DNA from: Cenococcum geophilum 1.58
Lineage: Eukaryota > Ascomycota > Dothideomycetes > Gloniales > Gloniaceae
Assembly: GCA_001692895.1 (NCBI GenBank)
Contig: KV748197.1
Coordinates: 1,617,813 to 1,681,812 of the forward strand
Direction of reading: 5' to 3'
Length of the DNA: 64,000 bases
The notes beneath the pieces were generated by a model. It was not told where the DNA came from, did not search any database, and was given only the letters and a program-made list of their open reading frames with translations. Each line of letters opens with the position of its first letter. Position 1 is the first letter of the stretch. This document shows positions 13,101-25,335 of this stretch, one piece after another. Both the position numbers and the translations under genes were made by a program.

Positions 13101-13611
13101 TTCTAACTAGTAGAGGCGTGATTATGTATAGGTCCAAAAGTATATAGATAACAACGACTGTATTAGAAAGGGCCGTACACTATTAGGTAGAAGACTTATA
13201 GGCTAGCTTTAGCTAATTATTACTGTTCTAGATATTAAAAGGTTAGATAAGTACGGTATATACATATAGTATACTAGAGCTATAGTAGAGCTGCTTTAGC
13301 CATTAAATTATAAACTGCCGCATCCAACACATGGTATAGTTGAGGTGAAAAGGTGGCCGCGCTTAAGCGTAAATACTAAGCAAGTACTTAGAGGTAGTCG
13401 CTTTTATTTAATGCCATCTATTCTATAAAGCGTGCATATTATTCTAGCCGCTACTTCTTATCCAGATTTGTACTATATCAATAATTATATTAATTGGAAC
13501 TAATATAATACTCTATACTCAGACAACTTTCTTAAAGAAGGAACCCGCATTACGTTATTATATAGAAGCTAGGACAAATAGTAAAAGCAGCTAAGCTAGT
13601 ATAGAACCTAT

Positions 13612-13680
13612 ATAAGACTATATAGGACTATATAAGATTATATAAGATTATATAAGATTATATAAGATTGTATAAAATTA
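13612..13680. repeat. 10-11 bp tandem repeat (tataagatta)
   Basis: About seven consecutive units such as tataagac, tataggac and tataagatta. This is probably downstream non-coding sequence of the Plavaka relic. Confidence 0.8.
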
Positions 13681-13759
13681 TTTTAATCCTAATATATATT
13701 ATAAGCTAGCATACTACAGGCTAAGAAAATAGTAAAAATTTATTTACACAATTGGCATA

Positions 13760-14085
13760 TAACTTTAAAATAATATATTATATTACCTTAATTGCATATT
13801 AAGGAATATATAGTTAGCTTTTAAAGTTATTAAGTTAGTTAACTGCATATTATTTAAATTTTAAGTTAGTTAATTACATGTTAAGGAATATGCAGTTAGC
13901 TTTTAAAGTTATTAAGTAGGTTAACTGCGTGTTATTTAACTTTTAAATATATTAAGTTGGTTAATTGTGTATTAAGTTAGTTAATTGCGTGTTAAGTTGG
14001 TTAAGTTATATATTAAGTTAGTTAATTACGTGTTAAGTTAGTCAATTACGTGTCGAGTTGGTTAAATTGCATGTCAATTACGCGA
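13760..14085. repeat. Degenerate AT-rich minisatellite
   Basis: Repeated gttaattgcgtgttaagttg-like units, with spacing of about 20-25 bp and irregular longer units at the left. It ends at the broken edge of gypsy A, so it could be the sequence into which or beside which that element was truncated. Confidence 0.6.
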
Positions 14086-14094
14086 AACGCGAAA

Positions 14095-17000
14095 AACAAA
14101 GTCTACTTAAATCTCATCCTGCGAATATTTTCCCGATATAAGGAGAGTTCTGGTTAGAATTCCTTAAACGCTTATATAATTACAAGAAGTTCCTTATTAT
14201 AGATCTTATAGTTATATTCTTATAGTGTAAGCTTAAATAAATAGAATACGACTAGGTAAAGGAGACCGTTATCGCCTATTTAGGAGAGGATGCCTATATT
14301 AACGTGGTCTAAGGAGTTAGTCTTAAGATAGAGTTGTTATCCTGGTATAAAGTAAGCTAGAATAGGTGCTTTAGTAAAAGCATCTTTAAGGTCTTAGAAC
14401 GCCTTCTCGCATTTAGGCGTCCAGATAAAATGTAAATATATTTTTCTTCCTTTTACAGAAAGGCCCTTCGTTTATATTATTGCTATAAGTAGTGCTATAA
14501 TACCTAAGAAATTATATATAAATTTTTAATAGAAGTTAGCGAAACCGAGGAAAGCTTATACGTCTTTAATGCAGTTAAGGGTTTACTATTCGGTAATTAT
14601 GTATACCTTCTTAGGGTCCATACGGACACCCTTAGTAGTAACGATTAGTTTAAGGTATTTTATTTCTGTAACTAAGAATTTACACTTCTTTAAATTAATA
14701 TAAAGTCCTACGTCCCTAAGGCGCTGTAGGACCTTTTAAACGTGCTCAGTATGCTTAAAAGGGTTATCGCTATAAATAAGTATATCGTCTAGGTATGCAG
14801 AGCAGAAGTCGTTAAGGTAGTCCCGTAAGGCGTTATTAATATAGCTTTAAAAGCTGCCTAGGCCGTTGCATACGCTAAAGGGCATAACGGTATATTTAAA
14901 TTGGCTAAAGCGCAATGCGAATACGGTTTTCTATTCGTTACCTTCTTATATTTGGAGGTAGTTAAAGGCGGCAATAATATTAAGCTTAGTATAGATTTTG
15001 GCTTGGCTAAGCCGCTTAAGAGTCTTACGTATAAGCGGTATAAGGTATCGGTTCTTAATTATAATAGCGTTAAGTCCTCTATAGTTAATGTAGAATTAAA
15101 TACCTCTTCTTAGCTTCTTAGTAAGGAGGATAGGGGCGGCTGCTAGGGATATACTAGGGCGAATAAACCCTTTATTAAGGTGTTTGTTGATATACTTTTT
15201 AACAATTAGAAGTTCGTCTTTTAACATTAGGTAGGGTCTCTTATAGGGTAGCATTTTTCCTTATTTAATATTAATGGCATGGTTATTAGGTTAATATAAG
15301 GGGAGTGTATCTACGCTCTTTTATAAGTATATGTTAATAAAGTCATAGTACTTCTTAAGGAGGAGCTTACGGAGTTCCTCGTTAGTAAGTCCTTTTTTAA
15401 GCTTTATAAATATCTTAAAGTCTAAAGGTAAAAGTCTATAGAGTTCTACGGGGGCATCGTTTTCTAGGAGGTCGACTATATCTATCCTATTACTATAGAG
15501 GACGTAGTTCTGTTCTTTATTAAGCTTATATAGTTATAATTAGGAGGCTACGGTAACGGTCTAGCCTTTCCTATATGCTATGCGGTAGAAGGCCGCGGTA
15601 TTTATATAGTGGCAGTTGGTTATAAGTAGGGTAATAAGGGGTTTCTTAGGTTAGTATCTTAGGGAATAGATAGAGGCGGCTAGGCTATATCCTAGGCAGG
15701 TCTCTCTATAGTATTTAGAGTTAAAGGTTACTTCTCTCTTTTTCTAGTTAATGGCGGGGTTGTATTATTTAAGCCAGTTTATTTTAAGGATAATAGGGTA
15801 GTTAGCAAGTGGTATAATATAGGCCCAAAGTTCTTCCTGGTGCCCATTTATATCTAGGTGGAGTTATACTATATGGGTAATCTTCTATACGGTACAACTA
15901 CCATCGGCGAGTTATAGGGCGCGGGCTTTAGTAAGGGGTAAGGTAGGTAGGTTATAAGTACGCACAAATTAGGTATCTATAAATTTATTAGTAGCTTCGC
16001 AATTAATTATAGAACGGCTTTTATATTATTTTTTAGCAGTAGTTCCTATTACGGGTAAAACTATCTATTTCCGTCTATTTATCTTTACTAAGTTATCTAT
16101 TAAGCAGGCCAATATATAGATCCCCTTATTATTAGGGCGTCCCAACCTACGACTTAGGGCTAGGACTTGGCGTTTTCCGTTTCCGTATCCGACTCTACCG
16201 CTATTACTACGTCTTTGTCTTGTACGGTAGTAGTATATAGCAATGTATTTAGTGTTCAAGGTACTAGGTTAGGTGTTAGGCGGCGGCTACTAAACCTAGC
16301 TATTAGGCAGTTTGGGCTATAGCTATAATAGCCTTCTTAACAACATCTATAGCAACGCTTTAGCTTTTAGAGTAGCTCGCGTTCTCCGTCTAGTAGCTTC
16401 TACGGGAAGATTAGTATAGAAAGGTCGATATTAGGACCAGTAGTGTTGCTTAGGGTAGTAGGTATCGGTAGTTTAATAGGTCCGGGGGGCTTCTATAGGG
16501 AGGTCTTTGGGCGGGGGTTTGCAGTAGCGATCTAATTTAGTCGTCGTTTAATCTTCCGTATGGCTGCTACTATATTATAAATATTATTATAGTTATAGCT
16601 AGCGGCTGCGTAACTAAGGCGATAAGTGACTTTTTTAAGGAGATCTTCCTAGTCTTTAGTATCGTCTTAGGTAAGGGCTTTAGTGTATTCCTAGAATTTA
16701 ATATAGAACTTATTAAATAATTTAGTAGGGCTTATCTTTAGGGCACGTAGTTTAGCTTAGTTAGTGGCTAGTAGGTTATAGTCGCGGTATATTAGGTTAA
16801 GATTATTAAGGACTTCTTAGTAGGACTGCTACTTCTAGGGGCTATTGGTCTCCTATTAGGCGAAGAGTTTGTTAAATAGTATACCCTTTATTTGCCTAAT
16901 AATATAGCTAATCTTAGTATCTTCTATAGGAAAAAGGTAGGCGCTCTAAGTTAGTTTCTCGCGGATTTACATCTTCTAGTAGCTATATTCTTTATAGTCT

Positions 17001-18062
17001 CCCTAAAAAACTAGGGGATTAAGGTAACGTATATTAGACCCTACGGTAGTAGCTTAGGTTTAGTCGTTATAGCTTTTATTATCGCTTTAGTAGGGGTTCT
17101 TATTAGGTAAAACTATTTAGCACTAACCCTTTATTAAGCGTTAAGTAGGTAAAGTTACTAGGGGCGTAGAGACTTAAGTGGCGTTATATACAGTAGAGAG
17201 GTGTCTAGCGTTATTATAAATGTGCTTATTAAGCTAAGATTATAGGTATTTAATTATGCCTTCTCTTTTAGTGATTGTAGCAATAAGTGTAATCTTAGCC
17301 TTCTTTAACTATTAGACGTCGCGTTTAGACATACGGAGGTTATCTTTGGTTTCTTAACGTGTGTTATCGGTAAGCGCCTTATAAGCTTATAGGTCTTGGA
17401 TAATATCGCGATCTTAGGCAGCACGCATCTTGGCTTATATAAGCTTTAGGTAGTAGTCCTATAGAAGGCGGTAGTATTTATTAGGTTCTTATGCTACTAT
17501 TTTTACGAACGTCTTAGCGTCTCATATTTTGATTTTAATAGGTAGTAGCCCTTCCGCTTACTTGTTCGTAGTTATATAGTTAATAAAAGATAAGACATTA
17601 TTAGTGTCCATCTCCTTAGGGGTTAAGGCTAGGGCTAATAAATTAAATTCTCCTGGGATTAATTGGCGTCGTAGGTTAAGTATAGGTATTAGATTATTCT
17701 TTAGGTTTAACATAGTAGCTAGTAAGAAATATTATCTTACTATTATGGGTTCCTTGGAAGTATAAAGTGAGGTAACTTATAGGCACGCTGCTTCTGGCAG
17801 CGCCTATAGTATTACAAAGACGTAGAATTAGTCGTAGGCTAGGTGTCGGTGATAAAAAGGCGCAACGTAATGTTATAGGACGGGGTAGTGGCTACAAGAC
17901 GTATGTATTCAAGGAGTCTACAAGACATTGCGCGATCGATTGTAAGGGTCGAGGGCGTAAGGAGGTGATATACCTACGCGTAGCTGACATAAGCTGTACG
18001 TGAGGTATACGCGAGAGCACGGGGCTCTCCTATAAAGGCCTCTACGGTGGGATTCCGTAACA
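14095..18062 (-). mobile_element. Gypsy A: Ty3/gypsy retrotransposon, 3'-truncated
   Basis: Reading on the minus strand, the element starts with an LTR edge TGTTACGG at 18062. A gag zinc-knuckle remnant follows (CYRCC-stop-EG, 16322-16354; the histidine is now tyrosine), then a protease remnant near 15990 (INCEATNKF, aspartate changed to asparagine), then reverse transcriptase with an intact YLDDILIYS active site at 14769-14795, then the start of RNase H. It stops at about 14095 before any integrase. Stops that fit CAA/CAG/TGG changed by RIP break all frames. A second, more mutated copy is at 25336-28543. The right LTR edge abuts a gypsy B fragment, showing insertion into it. Confidence 0.85.
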
Positions 18063-19900
18063 GGGTGCTCTTTCTGCCTATATAGTATTCCCATTTTTTT
18101 TAACTGCTATTAGTAAGATATAGTTTCTTATTACTCTACTATCTACTAATGCTTTAAACTATTAATCTTACTATTTAATTCTTAGATTTAGGTATTATCC
18201 TTAAATTCTTTTAAGGGTCTAAGGCTTTATTACTAGCTCCCTCTAGTTCTATAGGCCTTTACTTTTCCTAACTATTAGCTACTTAATCTTATTACGCTTA
18301 GCTCGCTCCTTAGCTAATACCTAGTTTATTTTTTATCTTTAATATACTATAGATAGGTATTCTCTAAATATTCCTACTATTATTATCTATCTAAGCATTC
18401 TTCTATAAGAAATCTTCTTAGTTAAAGTATTAAATCTCCTTCCTTTTAAACTTCTGCTGGATGCTAGCCGTATATATACTTAGTATTTCCGTACTATTAC
18501 TTATCTATTATCTAGTATATCCTTATAGGGTATTTCTAATTCTTTTTCTTTAAAATTTTTATATATTTTATATATATTATCTATATATATAATCCATAAT
18601 AGTATATAGTATACTAGGTGCTTTAGGTTAACTCTTAGCTTATTTTTATCTTTAAGTTTAAACCTTTATTATACTAATCTAAACGTTATAACTTTATTTA
18701 TAGGTACTAAGACGCGTCTCTTACTTCTCTAGTCCTCTAATTATTCCTCTAGGTCCTTTAATATTATAATTAATGCTCCCTTAATATAGTTTATCGCTTT
18801 TTCCATAATTAGGTAGTTTTAGATAACTTTTTTATCTAACTATATATAGAAATCTTCCCACTTATCGTTATATTGTTATTTATACTACTTTTAGTATAGC
18901 TACTAGAGTATATACGGCTTATTTATAAGGAAGTATCTTCTTATTACTATATTATAATAGCCTTTTATATATTATTCCTTAAACCTAATAGGAATCTCTA
19001 AATCCTCTTTTTATTCCAGTTTAGTAAGCTACTTAGCTCTTAGTATACCTACTTTCAGCCTATTAATAATTCTTTATACTAGTACTCTATCCCTTATACG
19101 TCCTAGTATACTAGATCTCTTATTTAGTTTCTTTTCTTACTATAAGGTAATTCTTACTCTAAACTCCTCTATAGTTTCTTTCTTTTTACGTCTTACAAGT
19201 AAATTTTTAAAGTCTTTTTACTTCTTAATCTTGGTATTAAACTCTTAATCTTTAGTTTAAGCATCTTATTTAACTAGTAAGTCTTCTAGGTCTATATATC
19301 TGTCTCCTAGTTTAACTGCTGTTTATATTATAGATTCCCTAATTTATAAAGAAGCTCCTTGCCTCTTACTTATAGGTGTCTTAATTTATACTCTAAATTC
19401 TTAATCCCTTAAATTCTTTAATCCTAAGCTTGCTTCTAACTTAAGCTTAGCTTTAGCCTTAGTTTAACTAGGCTTTATTAGTGTTCTTATCTTATCTTAA
19501 GAGTCCTAGATCTTACTTATCTTATCTTAAGAGTTTTATGCCGTTAGGAACACTTATCCTAAGCTTATTTATATATTCTTAAACTAAGCTGCTACTCTAC
19601 TCTATCGGTTATTGTCCGTTATAGGTCTCTAAGCATACCTTATCTCGTCTTAAGAATCTTAGTTGTCTCTTATCTTATCTTAAAAATCTTAAGCCTTTAG
19701 CCTTTTACCTTTATTAAGTGGTAAGCTAGCACTAGCAGTTATCTACTTGCTTAATTATCTTTAGATATTACTCCTTTTGTCTTATAAAATAATAGATGCC
19801 GTATCTAACGGTATTATAATACCCGTTATTAAACCTTACTCTATAGCGGTCTTAGTCTCTACTTTAATTACATTATTAAGGTTTAGATACCCTTAGTTAG
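18063..19900 (-). mobile_element. Gypsy B fragment: gag-protease, minus strand
   Basis: This stretch is the reverse complement of 54.1-55.66 kb with mainly C/T and G/A differences. On the minus strand it ends with a retropepsin remnant (DSRVIRNYI at 18063-18150, from an expected D-S-G-A-T-R-N-F-I type site) and is then cut by gypsy A 16 bp past the position where a solo LTR cuts the other copy. No zinc knuckle is visible in the gag part. Confidence 0.7.
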
Positions 19901-21882
19901 TTCCTTTACTATCCTTATTACTATTAATTAATAAGTACTCTAACTCTATTATTATTATTACTAATTATTATCCGTATATTACTATAATATCTTAATTTAG
20001 CTTATAGAGTTGATCTTATTCTTTATCTAACTCTTTAATTCCTTTAAGTCCTTTTAACTCTAGCTCTTATAGCTAATAGCTTGCACTATACTTAGCATCT
20101 TTATAAATTTGGTATGCGTTATTATAACAAAATATAAAACTTTTAATTAAACATTCTTTTATTCCCCATAGTACACTATTATCCCTTTATACGTGTGTGT
20201 TATATACTACTAGTTTAGTTCCCTTTACTATATAGTAACCCTAACCACTTCTATAATCTTTAGCAAAATAACCCTATTTTCTATAATTTATGTAAACTCC
20301 GTCTTTAAACCATTGCTTTTGCTATAGAGTTCGCTTAAACGTCTTCTACTATTAAGATCCTTAGTTTAGCCTAGTCTCCTTAGTCCTATAATCACTTAAT
20401 TCTTAATCTTTAGGTTTTTATAGTTTCTTACTTTATCTTTTATAGGTTTCTCTAGTACTACTTAGGTCTATTAGCTCTGCGCTATACTATAGTTTCTAAT
20501 TTAGCTTTAGTCGTTATATGCTCTATATCTTATATAATTATAGAACTCTATCCTAGCCTCTCTTAGCCTATTCCCTTTAGAAGATCCTATTATTAATCTT
20601 AATCGCTTAATCTATTAATTCCCTTAGGGTATCCGTATCTTCTATTAGAATAATTACGTCCTAGACTTTAGCCTTAAGTCCTTATTTATACTGTGCCATA
20701 AGCGCCTTATTATTCTATTCGACTTATATCACAAGTATTTAAAACTGCGTTATATACTTAATTACTAAAGTTCGCTATATTAGGTCCTAAAGCTTTCTCT
20801 TTATTATAGTCGTTGCTTCTAGGTCCCTAAATATCTATATTAATTATTCCGCGAATCCTACCTAGCTAGAAAACACAAATTGTACCTCTTAATTAGTAGT
20901 AGTTATTCCGTTAGTCTATATCTCTATTAAGTAGGGTTTAAACTATTTAAGTGCCCGACCTAATAGGAATAGTCCTATATAGGCTATCTAGTCTATTATC
21001 GTAGCTAACTTAGCCCCTTCTTATATGACTTTAAAATACATTTACATTAGAAATCCTTTAAGCTTCAATCTCTCTCCTAAGAATTGTTTAATTAAAGGTA
21101 ACTTAACCTTTGCTACTCCGATCCCGTTAAGTCTATTCTTAAGTATTATATTATTTTCTATTAATTAATCTACTATTTTTTATAATTATCCTACCGTCAC
21201 AGGTTGCTGCAAGTTAGTATCCGCTATACTAGTATCACCCCCTAACCTTAAAGTAGTTATCGCCGTTAATGGCATCGTAGTAGCTGCTTTTGGTAGTATA
21301 TTGTTTAACTTATTAAAACCATAACCGTGGTAGTAATTATATAACGGAGCCTTATAGTAGGAACTACAGTGGACTTGTTAATGGGCTAGGTATATAGGTA
21401 TTATAAGTAAATCAACAACGTAATAATAACTGGTAGAGTAGTTGCCTAATAGATTAACTCTAATTGTATTCTAAGAATTACTATAAGGAAGGAACTATCT
21501 AGGTAGGGACTAAGGGTCCTTAAATACACAACTGTACTTCTATAAAATCCTCCTTATATATAATATACGTATTATACGTAAGGTACGTAAGTTCCCTTCA
21601 TTCCTCGCGTTCCTTACGTAGCACCTTATATAACCTCGCTTACTATTTCTCGTCATATAGTTTTATAGGTTCCATCCTAGACCGTGCTTATATTAACCAA
21701 CTAGCTTCTTTTAACTCCTCTCCAAGTAGTCGTAACATTGTACTTAAAGCGTCCGTAATAGTATACCGTTTAGTAAACCATTAACTTAAGTATTTGCCAC
21801 TATCTACTGCCGCAGGCTTCACGACCAGTATATTGAGTTCAGTAGGTAGCCGTAGTAGCTACGTCTAAGTCTTTAGTATATT
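19901..21882. other. AT-rich transposon-derived sequence, then mixed-GC stretch
   Basis: To about 21150 the composition resembles the gypsy B gag fragment and may be its 5' part or 5' LTR region. From 21190 to 21880 GC is higher, and the sequence may belong to the Helitron fragment that follows. No motif identifies either half. Confidence 0.35.
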
Positions 21883-22182
21883 CTAGCCAAAGCAGTAGAC
21901 ATGGCCAGTATAGCGATATTGCTGGCCGCGTACACGCACGACTTGCAGATAAACGTATACGCGCGCAATTAGAAGCTTCTCTACCGCGGTAAGTATAGAC
22001 AGGAAGCCAGGAATAGGCCCTAGATTAAGCCCGTTACTTTTACTAAATAAGGGAGAAAGGATTAGATCCTTAAGACTATTGGCGTCCTTAATGCAGGCTT
22101 TACATACACCTATATTATCACCCTCTATAGCTAGGCCCATTTAGAACCACTACTCCTTATAACAACTGCACGTCTCTATACA
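21883..22182 (-). pseudogene. Helitron-like N-terminal domain fragment
   Basis: On the minus strand a cysteine cluster (CIETCSC, then VCKAC) is followed by LGPIPGFLSILTAVEKLLIARVYV and VRGQQYRYTGH. Fungal Helitron proteins have this order: a CxxC pair, then D-P-G-x-V-P, L-T-x-x-E-E-M-L-I-A-R-V and R-G-x-Q-Y-x-Y-x-G-H, before the Rep and PIF1-helicase domains. The usual D-P-G is G-P here. Upstream TAA and TAG codons and the stop at the left end show only a broken piece remains. No Rep HxH motif or helicase motif is seen. Confidence 0.6.
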
Positions 22183-23040
22183 TTCAGCCTATAGTATACT
22201 CCTAAACTTCTTAACTCGCTCCCAATCAACAGCCAAAACAGGTAGTAGTGTAGCCGTAGTCGGAGTAGGTATTGGTAGTAGAGTAGGCATAGGAGCTAGT
22301 TCCAGAAAGGACGTATTTAGGCCATCTAGAGTGCCTCTTCTGCTATACGGAGCTTTATCTATAGTATATAGCGGAGGAGTAGGCGAGTAAGCTTTACCCC
22401 GCCGATTAAGAATGCGGTGCTCCCGTTATATTACCCTAATTATCTTCCGCCGTTAAGCTATTTTAGGGGTATCTTAGCTATTATAGCCGCGAGGCAGGAA
22501 GACGTTCTCGGTATTATTTTCAGGTAGAGTAGTTTGCTGGCGCCTTATAGGACGATTCTTAGTAGTAGAACCTAACTCTATAAGAGCTCTCCGCTTATTT
22601 AAAATATATTTAGAGGCCTAGAAAAGTAAGCAGAAGTAAAAGTAGTATATAGGGAATACGCGCCTTTAACCGATATAACTGTTATAGCTTTAAAAGCTTC
22701 TTTAAAGGGCTATCTTTAATAAAGTTAAGACGGGGCTTATAGATACAGCACTTGCTATACTTAATTACAGTAAGGTCTGCTATATTTACGGCATATATAG
22801 TGGTATTAATAGAGATATCAACAAATACGTTAACAAAAAGGTACGTGTATAATATTTTAATGTTCTAATATTTTGAAGTTCGTCACGTTAATTCTGCCAC
22901 GACTTACCGTCCGCAACTTTTTTTAAACCAATCAGAAGCAGACTTGGCAAAGTTTGAAATCTAGGACCCGAATATATAGACCACTTGTACCTCGGGTCAA
23001 TAAATTCTACTACCCCCTAAACGCTTTAAGAAACTACGCC
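22183..23040. other. Mixed-GC sequence, no gene recognised
   Basis: GC is closer to normal than in flanking RIP blocks. The left part may be the 5' end of the Helitron fragment, with a glycine- and valine-rich minus frame near 22250-22330. The right part, around 22870-23030, is probably the junction with gypsy D. No reliable frame or terminal repeat was found. Confidence 0.35.
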
Positions 23041-25335
23041 CTATATTTCTAAATATGGAGCTTAATAGGAATAAATTGGAAATTAATAAGTAGGATATAA
23101 AAATTAATAAATTAATAGAGCATAAATATAAGAATGATCTTTAAATAGTAGATATAATAAAAGCAATTTAAATAGGAAAATGGTAATATAAGGATATTAT
23201 ACTTATGGAATACGAAATATATAATAATTAATTATACTATTAATAGAAGATAGTAGTCCTAAATTCCGAACCCTTATAATTTAAGATACTTAAATTTATA
23301 TATAATTCCCCTATAGTAGGGCATTTTAGCTATATAAAGATCTATAAGATTATCTAATAAGTATATTACTGGCCTATAATATATAACTATATATAAAAAT
23401 ACGTTTAAGTATATAGAATATGCGTACGTAGGAAGACCTCTTATATAAAGAAGTAAGGAGTACTTTAACTGTTACTAATTCTAATATAAAGATAGCGAGA
23501 TATTTTAATCAACTTTATAGTTAACCTACCTAACAGTAATAGGTTTATAAATATTATAGTAGTTATTAACTGTCTTATAAAAATGCGATATATAATTCCT
23601 ATAGACTTAATTAATGCAATATTAGTAGCCGAATGTTTTATTAAGTACGTCTTTAAGCTATATAGACTTCTTAATTTAATAATATCTAACTATAGAAGCT
23701 AGTTTATTTTAGACTTCTAGTAAGCCCTATATAAATAATTAAGTATATAAATATAACTCTTAACTATATTTTATCTAGAGATAGATAGTTAAACTAAAAT
23801 TATAAATATAATTATAAAATAATACCTATAAATATACTACTCCTACCTATGAGATAACTGGGAAAAGTGGCTACTCTTAGCTAAGTTTACTGCGAATAAT
23901 ATAAGAAATAAATTAATAGGCGTAACGCCGTTTTACGCAACCTACGGATAAGACCCTTAATTTGGATTTAAACTATAACCTAAAATTAATATAATAGGAC
24001 CTATAATTAAGAGCATTTAACTAATTAACGTATATAACTTCGCTAATTAAATAAAGTAGTTAATAGAACTATTATAAAGTAAATTAGCGTACGCCTAAAC
24101 AGTATAGAAATAGCATATAAATAAAGGATAAACTCCTATATAGGACTTTAAGGAAGGTAATATAGTTTACCTAAATATACAAAACCTAAAAACTTAATAA
24201 TCCTTAAAGAAACTAGACTAGAAGTTTATAGGCCTATACTAAATTAAGAAGAAACTAAGCCTATACGCTTATAAGCTTAAACTACTAACTAAGATAAAAA
24301 TATATCTAATGTTTTATATAAACTTACTATAACCTTTAAAAGGTAAATCTTTAACTCACGAAGTGCCGCCGCTATTTTTTATAATTGTTAATAACGGTAA
24401 CAGTTCTTACGTTATTAACTTAATTAATAATATATAATAGAAAACACGATGTAAATAATTTAAACTTCTTATTAAGTAAAAAGGATATAAAATATAAACC
24501 TAGGAAACCTATAACTAGATTAAGGCTAACGCGCCTTCCTTAATAAAAGAATTCTATAAGGACCATCCTTTGCGGCCTACTTTAGCTAAATAGATATAAT
24601 ATAAAGGTAAATAACTGCCACTTAATATAAATATATAAAATATAATAGCAGGAAGCTTAAAATTAAAAAGAACTTAAAATATATTATAATATTTATAATA
24701 TAATTATATAATACGCAAGATATTAAGGAACTTTAACCGCTAGTTAAAGTTATTTAATTAGTTAGATCTACCTCGCCAAGACCTACTATAAAGATATTAG
24801 TTTTGCTTACCGCCTTAACTAAGCTAATAGTGATTTTTTATCCCGGGGATAGAAAATCCTAATTGGCCTATCTAGTAATAGAATTAGTAAAACTCTATAT
24901 TACTACCTAATGCAAAAATATAATATACGATAAGTTATAAGTCTTAACTAAAATTAAATTATTTGGACCTTTAGCTAAAAGGGGGGGTACTATAACGGGA
25001 CTAGCCCAGTTATAGTGGGAATGTCTTAGTAAAATACTTAATAGATAAATTCTAACGCTTTAACTAAATTCTGCTAAATTTTACTAGCTTAATTAACTTC
25101 TGCTAAATTCTACTAGATTAATCGAATTTTACTAAAGTCTGTCGAAGACCGCGTGCGTATATGCGCACGTATTGACTACTAAAGCCCCTGACTATTTAAT
25201 TATATAATTCTCTTGTTATTCTTTTCTCTTCTTTACGCAATGTCTTGTTCTTAGCGAGAGCTATATACCCTTAGATTTAGATAGAATTTATATCATTCCT
25301 TCAAATCATCCCCAAAGTCTCTTCACGCCCTTACA
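23041..25335 (+). mobile_element. Gypsy D: integrase and 3' LTR of a Ty3/gypsy element
   Basis: The plus frame keeps an integrase: a zinc-finger-region remnant with YYWPI near 23350-23390, then the catalytic core with NFIVNLP (first Asp now Asn, about 23500), NRLIKMR, SNYRSF (second Asp now Asn, about 23690) and FYLEIDS (Glu kept, about 23775), and then NWEKWLLLAKF and VTPFYATYG. A polypurine tract with seven G lies directly before the 3' LTR at 24991. Everything 5' of integrase is missing. The Asp-to-Asn changes are GAT to AAT, as RIP on the opposite strand would give. Confidence 0.8.
24991..25335 (+). repeat. Gypsy D 3' LTR
   Basis: Starts tataacggg (from TGTAACGGG with G to A) and ends ccctt-aca, so the ends are inverted as LTR ends should be. 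The LTR directly follows the G-rich polypurine tract. Its right edge is exactly where homology to gypsy A resumes on the other strand, so gypsy D probably inserted into that copy. Confidence 0.7.

Noticed and set aside
14901..15113. Plus frame of 70 codons
   Set aside because: Antisense of the gypsy A reverse transcriptase region; the minus strand carries the YLDD motif.
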